This document shows positions 22,881 to 34,229 of a stretch of 64,000 bases of DNA, one piece after another. Both the position numbers and the translations under genes were made by a program. Below the pieces are notes generated by a model, which did no database searches, was not told the DNA's origin, and was given only the letters and a program-made list of their open reading frames with translations. Position 1 is the first letter of the stretch; each line of letters opens with the position of its first letter. The DNA comes from Viscum album (lineage: Eukaryota > Streptophyta > Magnoliopsida > Santalales > Viscaceae): positions 231,561,591-231,625,590 of the forward strand of contig OY728143.1 of assembly GCA_963277665.1 (NCBI GenBank). Direction: 5' to 3'.

Positions 22881-23900
22881 TGTTCAAAAAATTTCACCTT
22901 ATAAAAGTTTATCTAAACTATTACATAACCATACTTACCATATTTAATTATTTTATCCTTTTTATAAATCCTTACTCTCATCTTGGGATTTTAATTTTTA
23001 TCAAGGATGGAAACAAGTTCTAATATGAAAGTTTAATCCTTGAACAAATATACTTCTTCTTTATCTTTACTACTTGAAAATGTTTCAGGATTATTAACAT
23101 AAATTATAATGGATTTCTGATTTTAATATATTACTTCATAATCTTACTCACTCTTAGATAAAGAGCCTTCTTTTTCTTATTATCTCATCAAATTATTCTT
23201 GAATTATTGTAATGAATTCCTATATTATCGAAAATAACTTTTTTGAATTATCTAGATCTTCTCTATGAAAATTCTTTTTATTTATCATCACTTTCACTTT
23301 CAACATATTTATTCTCTATTATGACCGAAGAAAAATTTCCTATTCCTCCATAATAAAATCATTTGAAAGGAAACATATATTTTCAATTTATTTCCCCGCT
23401 TTTTATATTCTAATTTCTTAATTCAATTGATTTGTTTTCCTCTTCTCTTTTTATCACCACTTACTCAATCTGAATTAGATTCAACATTCTAATGTTTTTA
23501 TTTTTTCTTTCATGGATTTGAATTACATTTCCTCATTTAAATTATTTTCAAAAATGATTTCTTTTCATATTTCATAGTTAAGGATGGTGTTCTGTAGTTC
23601 ATAAATTAAAAAATCAAATCTCCTCACTATAGATTATATTTTTCTGTCAAATATAGTGGGAAAATTATTCATCAACTTCTTTAATTTTATTTGAATCTTA
23701 CAGATTTTCTCAATGTCCTTTAATGGTTCTAAAAATATATTTATCCATTTTAATGTACCCATACATAGTATCATAATCCAACATTTATATGTTTTCAAGA
23801 ATAACTGACCAAAATGTTTTTCCAAATTACTATTCACAATGCATTCACATATATCGTTAATATCCTACCACATCTGTATAAGAGTGTTAAATCGTAGTAT
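22881..23900 (-). pseudogene. second copia gag relic, minus strand
   Basis: The minus-strand frame at 23837-23634 reads FLEPLKDIEKICKIQIKL then KKLMNNFPTIFDRKI, matching the C-terminal half of the UBN2 gag domain (..SLGKxxxxxxxVxKILRSLPxxFxxKV). It continues after one stop as RRFDFLIYELQNTIL and NYEM (family LDELIGSLxxYEM). Further on, at about 23370-23350, YYGGIGNF resembles a CHGCGGIGH zinc knuckle, followed by VESESDD, an acidic stretch seen after the knuckle in such gags. The strand is opposite to the SIRE-like element, so it belongs to another, older insertion, perhaps the one flanked by the 8.8/24.7 kb repeat pair. Confidence 0.6.
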
Positions 23901-24734
23901 CTTGGTTGAAATTTTATCAGATTTTGATGGTAGGATAAATTTTCTATATTTACCATGTACTTCATAATTCATCTAGTAAAAATATTTCATGGGTGCATCT
24001 CAACAATTTTTTTTAAATAAAAATATTACAAAAAACATACCTAAGGTCCATGTGAAAGAAACTATAGAATCATATAATTCCTAAAATGATTAAAATTATT
24101 AGAATTGGATATAGGAAGTCATTTTGTATTTATAGGATTGACATTCTACTATATACTCTTATTATAATTTAAAGTAAACCTGAATAATATATTTTGAAAA
24201 ATATAATTCATATTTTAGGTTTTATCACAATGATTGTGAGGGTTCAAAAAATGATCCCTTATGTTTTTAAAATATTTTCTCTTTTCATTTGTCCTTTGTG
24301 AATGGTTAATGTACTACCCTCTCTTTCATGTGTCTCTAATACATACTCAAGTGATGATGTAAATAATGATATTAATATAATATATTAACAATGATGGACT
24401 TTAATACTTACTACTTATTGGTTTTAGGTCAATTATGATTCATTGTTTCTCCAATACAAATTAATGAGTACAATTATAAGCCATCTCCTAGAAATATTAT
24501 AAGAAAATATCCTGAAATTCCTATAATCATATGATTTTACACACCATCTCAAAATAAATTAATTATATAGGATCTCACATAATGAATCTACATCTAGAAA
24601 TGATTTACTTTATCTCGTGATGGGTTCCATATACTGCATCTCAATAGTTATTCAATGGACCCTGCCGAACTCCTCTTATAACAGGTCTTTGACTCCCCTA
24701 ATGTTCTCATGTAGTTGTGGTATAACCTAGTCAT
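23901..24734. other. A+T-rich DNA, no recognisable gene
   Basis: This lies between the minus-strand gag relic and the old repeat, so it would be leader and part of an LTR if they form one element. No primer-binding site or motif could be found. Confidence 0.35.
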
Positions 24735-26020
24735 CCTACATATAATTTCATCATTATCTTATGAAGCCTTTTCCTTTCATAAACATTCTACTTAGAATTT
24801 AATATTTTTATATGAAGTATGGGATTCTATTGTCTAAAATTCTTATTATAATTAACATTACAACAACATTACCAAATTCCTTTTTATTCAACTTCGATGC
24901 ACAGGAGTTCCAAGATTTATTCTGTTTCCAATTCCTAAATAATCACCATGTCAATATTTTATTGTATATTTATTTAACTTTTATTCTCCTTTTATTAGAT
25001 AAATTTTTATAGAAAATAGTATTGATAATAGTGTCATATATTTCTATACTATCCTACAAATATATAGTCATGTTTCTCCATGAATATTATATTGATGATT
25101 TAAGTGAGATTAAAATACTCCAATATAACTATTGTTGTAAAAACATTTAATATGACATTTCATATTCATATAGTATCCCATATACATAGTCATTAATTTC
25201 CATGTGATATTTTAATTCTCCACCTTTATCCCCTGCATATTTCCCCTAGAATTGATTTCTTTTCTATCACATTTATGTGGGTAAGTGATCATGTAGAATT
25301 ATGAAATGGATACTTTCTCTAAGATGAAGAACATATATCAATAGGATTTTAATCATAAAATTTTTAAATATCATTATGTTATATAAATCATTAAGAATAG
25401 TAAAATAATATTGTCTTGGTTTAATCTGCAATATTCAAAATATTGGAATTCTGGAAGTCTTACATTTCTCATAATGTTCCTTTTCACCATATGACGCCCT
25501 TATCCAAGATTATGAGGTCCCCATGAAAACCATGTGGGATATTATAACATAATTATGTTGAATTTCAGCATGAATTCACTATTTGCATAGGATATAAATG
25601 ATTCTATAATGCATTATGGGGTTTTTTGTACATTATGAAGATTGTATAACCTATGGAGTCCTATACCATATGAAGATCCTTGTACCCTATGAAGGTACCA
25701 TAAATATCCCTTGGTACCTTTATATTTCTTTCCTATAGGGTTCATGATCCCTACAAAGGACTATTCTCACCCAATATAGGGTTCATGCCTATGTAGAAAT
25801 CTACAAGCTCATCTCATATATTACCCCATAAATGTAAATTATGTTGATGAAAGTATTATTATGTACCCTATAGAAAAATTGGGTGAACTGTGTAGTCTAT
25901 TAAAGAGTTTATGAAATTTCATAGATAACTAAATCTTGTAATACTTGTACCTTACAAAAACTAAGGGTTATTCTATTTGATGATTCAAGTGTAACATATA
26001 ATGTGCATAATTTACTATTT
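24735..26020. repeat. old dispersed direct repeat, right copy (partner 8820-10050)
   Basis: Collinear matches to the left copy are described there. Short words such as GTACCCTATGAA and TATAGGGTTCATG recur several times within each copy. Placement next to the minus-strand gag relic suggests it is that element's 5' LTR; this is an inference. Confidence 0.6.
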
Positions 26021-26339
26021 TTTTTTTTCAAAACATGGTTAACATTATTTGGATATTTAATGTTTACATTATCCATTATATTACTTTTATCCCTAGAAAA
26101 ATTATGAAACATGATGTATTGGATCTCAATAAGAAATACTTTATTTATAAGTGTTTATAAAAAGTGTAAAATTCATTTGAGAAAAATATATCATTATTTG
26201 AAATAAATATATGGACAATCTAGAATGTGAATATATTAATTAATTTTATAAATATAAAGGAATGATAGAGGAGTCCAGTATGCAATTTGATGTTGTATTC
26301 AATGATGGTGAGGAAATCCTAATATAGAAAAATATATAA

Positions 26340-26847
26340 TTTTTCCATTTTTTTAGGATATGGGTCAGTAGGTTAGAGAATAAAATATGAAGCCGAAGGA
26401 AGAAAATAACTATTTGGAGATGCATTTTAAAATATTGAAAATTGAGATTAGTGGGTTGAATATACTAAAAATTTGTCTTTTGAAATGGATTAAGATCAAA
26501 GGGAAATGAATTATTACAAATATATTAAATTGGGAGTGATTTCTATCAATTTGGAGAATCGTAAACATGATACTAAATATTAAAATATGATCAAGGAAGA
26601 TGTTTAAAAATATAATTCCAAGAAATATGAACTCACATAAAATATATCAATGTTTTTTGAGGAAAATAATAGAATTATAGAAAAACATTTATGTATTAAA
26701 GAACCTTTTTCGCAAATAAAAATGAATATTAAGGAGAAGAATTTTCTGATGGAAAATATTTCCCATGGTTTAGATGATGAGATGTCAAGTTGTAAAAATA
26801 TAATGAATGATATAGATGATTAAATTGATCATAAATTAAATATATCA
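26340..26847 (+). pseudogene. coiled-coil-like coding relic, interrupted by GYP2
   Basis: Plus-strand translation gives lysine/glutamate/asparagine-rich stretches such as FFEENNRIIEKHLCIKE and IKEKNFLMENISHGLDDEM, with few stops for so A+T-rich a region. It resembles gag-type or other coiled-coil sequence, but no domain is recognised. GYP2 inserted at 26847/26848, so the former continuation should lie at 36869 onward. Confidence 0.35.
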
Positions 26848-29486
26848 TGTACCAAACCACTAAGGACCACCTAGAAGGTGGTATGATTTTTACAACGCCC
26901 CAAACTGACCTCCAACAGATGAGGGGATGAATACTAGCACTGAGAAATAAAATCATTGAAAATGGAGGCCTTATCCTAAGTACATTTACAAATGCACACA
27001 TCAATATCCAATAAATAGTGAAAATATATAATGATAAACTAATGAACTTGAGTATAAATAATACATGTAACAACATCTAGGAAATCATCAACGTAAAAAA
27101 CATAGTAAAAAATGGGGAAAAAATGTTGAACTAAAAAATGAAATCCTCACCTGAAAATAAATGGGAAACAAGAGACTGTTGAGTTCCTAACTCAAAATAT
27201 CCAATGCCAACCACTAAACATGATCAACTACTATAGCTATAACAATGATCCTACAAAACACAGTACACCAATATCACTAAAGATCTATCAATCATCTTCC
27301 TAAGACACAACATCTGTGGGAAAATCCCATAAAGGATGTGTATATGCATACCTAGTAGGATAACCAAAAAAAATAAGGGAAAAATAGAAAAATACAATTT
27401 CCATCTCATCCGATAATCATGAAGGAATGGGAATCAAATATATATGACCATAAATAAAACAAAGATAGGGAGAGGGGATGGGGGATCTCTATATTTACAT
27501 CCTAGAAAAGAATTATGAGTTAGCCAATAACTCCAAATGCACATCTTAGATTCGCAACACAATAAACTACCTTACCAAAATCTGAGCAGATGCCTCTACT
27601 ATAGGATCTATAGTGAAAGGGGAAATATTTCATGTGGGGGACCCACTCCCCACCTAGGCTAAAAGATGTGGTGTATCACTAAAAAGGTATTGGACTTTTT
27701 CCCTTAGTAGTATGGGGGGGGGTGGGTACCAACAATACATGTGTAAGGAGTATGGGGGACCCGTAATGTAATGTGATAGGGGTATCGACCGCAGTTTCTC
27801 TTTAATTATCAAACAAGATCACCTTAATTTAACAAGAATTTCTGAAAGAAGTGTCATACTCATTACACATAATGTCATATCTCTAATTATATAATTAATT
27901 CTACCACCATGTCCTATATGGAAAATTTCATAGGATAAGCTACTCTAATTCATAAATTTTATTCTTGAAGAATGAGATATAAAAATTAAAATTATCATAC
28001 AAATGTAATTCATGTATATAGTGTAAAAACAAAATTACATGGCCATATTGGGTCTATTAGTGTATTTCCGACCATTCCTATATACTTCATCCAATTTCTA
28101 GGTACTCTAGATATTCCAGTGTACACTTATTGTGCTATGTACAGTAGTCATGTCTGGGTACCCCAACAACGTTTGAGTACATTACTATGACCATATACAT
28201 CGACCCATGCCCATGTACCTAGAAGTGTCTTGACCATGTACTCTTAGGGTGCACATTGAGCTACTAGCATTGAGTCACAAGGCATATATGGATTATACAC
28301 AACATGTTACATTTAACTCCATTTAGAATGTAGTTTCCACATAGCCTTTTTTTGTCGACTATAAGTTGTTTATATCATAAATTTTCCTAGAAAATCATGT
28401 TCCGTCAACGTGTATTTCTTGTACCACTGCCACATAAATTTTGGGCTAAATCACATCAACAAATAATGATATGGGTATGACCATTACCAATCCATATCTA
28501 GTGTCCAGAATCTAACAACCCAAACCATGTATGATAAATCTCTATCGCACTGTGTCACTATGTTGCCTCTACCATGGATAAAGAATAGATATCTAGCCTC
28601 TGATTCAGGATTCCAACAATCACAACCTTCATTGAACTACAAAATATAAAAAATGGATACATACATCTTGAACATATCTTCCATGAATATGGGGGTTCAA
28701 TCATGCTAAAATCCAGCTATTTGTGGTCAAACTGCATCCCTATGAACCAACAAAAATGAAAGCGAAGAATAGTGGAGAAAATCACAAGAACAACGAGAAA
28801 TCCTAATTTTGGAGATGATATTCCATATAAAGACTATATATTACTATTTTATTATGTATCAGAGGGTGTATATGATATAAACCAAATGGATCAACAAATA
28901 TATTTAAAATTTGGCTCATTTAAAGAATTTAATTATTTAAGAAGTAAATATATTAGAAGATCAATGATTAAAAAATAATACAAGATTAGGACTACAATAA
29001 ATAACATTACCTACCATGAGTCAAGACTGATAAATGATTAATAATGAGTATATTCTATTGTTTATGGAATGATCCATGTCCTTCATATTCATTGAAATAT
29101 CCTTCGAAGAACTATCATTACTTCCTGATCCATTATTGTTTGTCAATGGATCTCCACCTTGGATGCTCTAATCCTCTTAAGGTTATGTTGCTAAGACTAA
29201 AATTTCATCATAATGATGTAATTAAATAGGTTTTAGGGGTTTTATGTTATTAAATAAATTAAAAAATAAAAAAATAAAAAAAATTAAAAAAATCAATTAT
29301 TTATTTTTTTACCTACAATGATTTCCTTTTACTCAACACCTAAAACCGCCCAACAGTATGTAATTAATATGGTAAATCCCACAATTTATAATCAACCACG
29401 GTATCAAAATTATAATTCAAGCTTTTTATCATACATAAAACCATTTATTATAAAATTATGTACATGCGTGCTATAATATATATTAA
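26848..29486 (-). repeat. GYP2 3' LTR (left copy)
   Basis: It begins TGTACCAAACC and ends ATATATTAA (from ..TTCA). The partner at 34230-36868 shows matching blocks: the CTATGT/GTACCACTGCC region, a GTCGAC site near 28365 against 35764, and AATCAACCACGG near 29392 against AATCAACCATGG near 36771. A GGGGGGGGG run lies near 27715. It contains no gene; open frames at 28772-28978 and 29044-29229 are chance. Confidence 0.8.
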
Positions 29487-29880
29487 TATCCTTAATATTT
29501 TAATTTTAGTTTCCTGAAACACCCGAACACAATGTTTACTCTTAATAAAAATACCATGAAATATAAAAATATATTTAAAGGAAAGAACCAACATACATAT
29601 ATTTTTTACAGTGACCCATTCTTTAGGGATTGTCACCTCGCATCTAGATCTCAAGCTCCCAAGAGAACAATTGCAATCTCTCATGTTACTAGAGTAGTAT
29701 AACAAAAGGAATGGCTCTTCTGCATATGATCCTATCACATTAGTCCTCAATGTCACCTGGGTACTCAATGAAATTGTTTCAATCCTTGATGTGCATATCA
29801 CACTATAAAAAACAATGTGTATGGTTATGCACATATATCATCATTTGAGACACATAGAAGATGTCATGCACTCTGTCTAG
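29487..29880 (-). pseudogene. GYP2 chromodomain-like pol end
   Basis: Minus-strand fragments IEYPGDIED, CRRAIPFVILL and LFSWELEI with MRGDNP fit the chromovirus C-terminus (..ILDRxxKVLRxxxIPxVKVLW..EATWELExxMRxxYP). A minus-strand frame of 128 codons at 29834-29448 overlaps in another frame and is probably a shadow. Confidence 0.65.
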
Positions 29881-31000
29881 CCATAGGGACAAGGCCAAGG
29901 GTTATGAAACCACTCTAACTCTTCACAGGATCTTGAATATCCTGATAAAGCATGGGGATATCATTCTAACTTGAAATAATATTTGTAATCCTCATCGTAG
30001 GGTGACTCTTAGGAAAACATGGTCCCCCAACATGAAATACAAAGGCATTTGACATAGGTGAGTGTATTAATTTTTTTTACTATGGGATGTCCTCATACCC
30101 TTTTGGATAACCTATAATTTATTTTTTTGCCTACAATAGCATTGGACCTACTACAAATGTCATGAGAATCTTAGTCCATCATAATGGTGACCTGTATGGT
30201 CTTTCATACAGGTCATTGAATGGTTCCATTCTTGATATTAGAGTGATAAATATTATTATAGGAAACTATACCATTGGAAGGTGGTACCCTAAACATCATT
30301 TAATGTACAACTCATAGGCTCTCAGTTTATCCTCCAATGCCTATATAATCACCTCAGTTTTTTTGTCCATCATTGGGTGAAACTTCGTGAAAATTTGTAA
30401 TTGGGTCTCGAAATCCTCCTTCAGACCCCTATACAACTATAATGTGTACCAAACATCAATTTTAGATATTATTTTCATAGGTATTTTGTTATAGTTTATT
30501 ATATCATTCATATAATAATACCATTAACTATCAACTGAAACCTATCCATGATTTCAATAAAGTGTGTTAACTTTGTGATTTGTTCAATAATAAAACAGAT
30601 CGTATCATGGAATCTTACTATAGAAGGGATCCCCATCAAAAAATCCACTGATTTTCCATCCAAGTTATATTATGGGATTTGATGAGATTGAGTAAAACCA
30701 ACTTGACCATGATCTTTGACCATTACATGCTAACATGTGAGACACTAATTAGAAAAATAGGTTACAAAACACCTCACACATGCCCAAATAAACTTCCGCT
30801 AAAGGTCCATGTACCTAATCACCGCAATGGGATTTAAAACCAAGTGGAGGGTATGAATAATCCTAAAAAACTCTTCTAGAAACATATCTAGAACTGTCAT
30901 CTGTCCATTGTAATGGATTTCACGCTCCCCTAAATAAAAAATACATCTATTTTATCTTCAATAGATATCAAGTCATGTAGAAACTCTCAATCTATGTTAC
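29881..31000 (-). pseudogene. GYP2 integrase relic
   Basis: Minus-strand motifs in order: CLTC with HVMVKDHGQVG at about 30745-30700 (end of the zinc-binding HHCC domain), then DGKSVDFLMGIP, FHDTICFIIEQITKLTHFIE (family GHDxIWVIVDRLTKSAHFL), then after breaks GDHVFLRVTLR at about 30030-30000, ISPCFIRIFKIL and RVHDIFYVSQMMIYV, the GPY/F-type C-terminal domain. This joins cDNA to the chromosome. Multiple stops are present. The region just upstream of CLTC is poorly readable. Confidence 0.85.
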
Positions 31001-31530
31001 CCAATAAGACCTCTCAAACACACTAAAGAAGTGGTGAATTTTCCACCATTTAATGGAGATAATATTTACCCTTCATATCCACCATTGTTTGCTTTAATAA
31101 TGACAAGTACTCAAACTCCTCCTCCCCAATATGAGAATGGGACTTCCTAGTAAGGGAATATTCCATTGTATTTACCGTCCTAGTTTTATATAGTATTTCA
31201 TGTTAGATATTATTATAGCACCAACCAATTCTTATATCTTAGGTTATAATCTCTCTATGTAAATATATACCTAAGAATTTAGTGGTTTGAGTAAACAATG
31301 AAACACTCACCCAAAAAATATTGCCTTCACAACCTTATGGTGAAGAATGCCATTAAAATCACAAAATCATGTGTTGTGGGCCTCAAATAAATTGTCCTAT
31401 ATGTTATCAACTCCTTCATCTATATAAACACGCACATAATACCATATCTAGAGGCCTCATAAAAAAATATGTACTCAATTACCTCTTTTAGTAGTATCAA
31501 ATGAGGATCTCTGGTCAACCATAGTAGAAA
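31001..31530 (-). pseudogene. GYP2 RNase H relic
   Basis: Minus-strand YIFFYEASRYGIMCVF matches FxVYCDASRxGLGCVLMQ, with the catalytic Asp of CDAS now Glu. MKELITYRTIYLRPTTHDF then gives the ..ASRQLRPHExNYPTHDLEL segment, and FIVYSNH with LRYIFT the TDHKSLKYIFTQ segment. RDYNLRYKNWLVL corresponds to LNxRQRRWLELL. The order and spacing are those of a gypsy RNase H. Confidence 0.85.
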
Positions 31531-32240
31531 TTGATCCATGATAATAAAAAACATACAAATAGAGATCTTACTATAATGTTGGTACTCCTAGAGTAACTCT
31601 ATGGCCATCAAACAATAGCTTATAAGGTCCTCCCCTAAAGTAGTTTTTATGAGAATTTCATTGAAAAATTCATCTATGAATCAATATAATTATGGACGAA
31701 TGATCTAGTAATATTTTTCCTGAATATATTATGGGAATTATTGACAAAAAAAATATATCACTAGGAACTCTTATTTTTAGTAGAGACATTATAATTCTAT
31801 CTTTTAAATTACATCTATTGAAACCCTCAACTAATGGTATCCTGACCTAAGATTGATCTTTGCCAACTAACTCGATTCATTCAACTAGTAAAATATATTT
31901 TTAATCCTCAACATGGGATAATTGTTCTTCATCATCGCCTAATACAAGCCATGATATTAAAAAATACTGAAATTTTCATCAACCTTTAAAAAAACTAGAC
32001 CTACCTAGGGGATTCATTGGGTTTGATAAAAAAATTCTCTCAAACGTATTCCAATAACACCAATAGCTCATAATGAATGGTGGGGTCCATATGATATTAT
32101 ATAGAATATATATGTGTGGTCCTATAGTGTTAATCGATGTATATTTCAATCTCCTTCTCCTAGAGTAATTCGAGGATATCTTTTAGAAAGTCATTATTAA
32201 ATTACACTATAACTACTAGAAGCCATATTATAGAAGGGCC
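31531..32240 (-). pseudogene. GYP2 reverse transcriptase relic
   Basis: Minus-strand KNNYPMLRIKNIFY then KINLRSGYH at 31861-31835 (family KNKYPLPRIDDLFDQL and KIDLRSGYHQLRV; the catalytic Asp is now Asn) and EFLVIYF (EFLVMPF). Further on FIDEFF stands where the FIDDIL catalytic box should be. Upstream IKPNESP resembles the IRPSxSPWGAPV strand. Enzyme dead by substitutions and stops. Confidence 0.85.
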
Positions 32241-32510
32241 CTCCATACTAGGGGATAAAATATCTAACTAATGTATGATAGGTTCTATCGTCCTATTCAT
32301 AGGACGCACCCACTCAAACATAAGATCATTTCCACCTATGATGAATAACCTCATCCCATATGTATCAGATAATATAACTCTCCATGGATGATAGTGAATC
32401 TGTTCATACACCATAGTCAACCAGTATACACCCATGAAGACATCATAATATTTTATCATGATGACTATGATGTCCAATGGGAATATCTCTCCACTGAGAG
32501 ATAACTCGTA
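32241..32510 (-). pseudogene. GYP2 aspartic protease relic
   Basis: The open minus-strand frame at 32477-32268 reads MDIIVIMIKYYDVFMGVYWL and then HYHPWRVIL. This matches the gypsy protease segment FPVDLIVLPMxDFDVILGMDWL followed by CxxRxVxF. The N-terminal DSG active-site part lies further right and is not clearly readable. Confidence 0.85.
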
Positions 32511-34200
32511 CTACCAATAGATATGAAATATATAATAATCTTTATCTATATGATCCTCTACACATAGATGCGATCAAAAAGACTCAATTAGAAGATCTAA
32601 TTATCACATGAGGTATATATAGATAATGGAATGACTGAAGGATCGATCTATAATTATTGGATCAATATAATAAAAGGATTAGAATATTACATGAATCATG
32701 TCATGTGTTTCCTTATCATATCCCTCCATATCTTGAAACTGCCTACACCCCAGACAACTAGCCCTATTATCCTGGATTGGGCTGCCTAATAGTGGTGGTG
32801 GGAGTTTGTTTTAGTGTCTTCCTCCAATATAAACTCATCCACATGGAGCTCCACCCACCCCTATGTTACCACCACCTACATAGGATCTCCATGACAATGT
32901 TTGGTAGATCCTTGATCATGATAATACCTCTATCATGGTCCCCTATCAACTACCCATATTCCATCCTCATCATGGTTGGTTTGGAAATCAGGATCTATTT
33001 GTCCTTTACTGTCACAAGAATAGCATACCCCCTCTCCTAGATGACTTTATCCTCATCATGAACCATGTTCTACAATTCCAAGCATTTGAATTTGGGTATG
33101 TGGAGGAATCCTATTCTAAGACCATCACAATAGATTCTTGATAGCTACTATAGAAGACTCAGCCCTATGATAGACACTAAATGATCTATCCACATGGATT
33201 CCCTCTACTAGGAATATATTTATAAACAATGATTTGTCCATCACACTATCATCAGTGTGAATGAATAAGTTTACTATATTGGCATTTATTGATTTGATAA
33301 TGAATTTATAATCACTATTTTATGGAATTATTCATCTTATGAGATATTGAGAGAGTAACATGTGAGTTCAGGGAACCTTATAGTGTACTAAACAACTAAC
33401 ATGGACACTTATTGTAGCCTGAGGTGTTCTTGAATCTGTATAGATAGAAATCACAAAGGGTAATACTCAATTTGGAATAAATTCTAGAAATATAACCATG
33501 ATAGAATCAACTCATAATAAATATGGGTGATCAGACTCAAATAACGTTATATTTCTCATTGAATATGTCTTGAATCAAGTGAAACAGTCAAATTAATCCG
33601 GATATGAACAAGATCGAAAACTCAGATCACCCACTCAATTAAATCATTTCCTTCTTGGGGGTTTAGCTTATATCAAGTCATCAATGGTCTCTATCACTAG
33701 AACTAATTTAATTTACTAATCCTATGTTCATTTTTTCACAAAATTACATATATATCTGTTTTCCAACATTTAGTCGATCCTATTCCTAGACTACTGGGGG
33801 AAACACATCAGGAGTAGGCCCTTGAACTATGGTCTCATCACTAAACTGGCCATCATTATAATCCAATATTGGAATCCCAACTGATTGTATTCTTAAAGTA
33901 ATATTGAAATTTATCTTGATATGCCATTGATAGATGATCATATATTTGGAGTTGACTCAAGAATATCATTAATTTCAAAATATCCATTCATACGTGATGC
34001 ATGTAAACTTTATTCCATGAAAATGATTCCTAGGATTCCCAAGTAAACAAGTGGTAGTGAGATTCTAGGTGAATGGATATGTCAATCACCGCAACAACAC
34101 TAGGTTCCTGGTCTTGAGAGATGATCTTGAGATACTATAACATCTTTCCCCTATGTTCCCATATCATAACTCACTAAAAGTTCTATCTCAAAACACTAAA
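32511..34200 (-). pseudogene. GYP2 gag relic
   Basis: Near 33026-32980 the minus strand encodes CYSCDSKGQIDPDF, a CCHC zinc knuckle in which the His and last Cys have become Gln and Phe. About 33430-33300 gives YTIRFPELTCYSLNIS, matching the gag segment YTxxFxELSRYAPxLV. The region nearest the primer-binding site is leader. Plus-strand open frames at 32777-33040 and 32935-33141 overlap and are shadows. Confidence 0.7.
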
Positions 34201-34215
34201 ATGGGGAAATACCAC

Positions 34216-34227
34216 CTCTAATACCAC
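34216..34227 (-). other. GYP2 primer-binding site
   Basis: The minus strand reads GTGGTATTAGAG, two bases after the 5' LTR end (ACA). It matches the initiator-Met tRNA site TGGTATCAGAG with one C-to-T change. Confidence 0.85.
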
Positions 34228-34229
34228 TA

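Noticed and set aside
29448..29834. 128-codon minus-strand open frame, the longest but one in the window
   Set aside because: It overlaps the GYP2 chromodomain remnant in another frame and reads into the LTR; the recognisable residues lie in a different frame.
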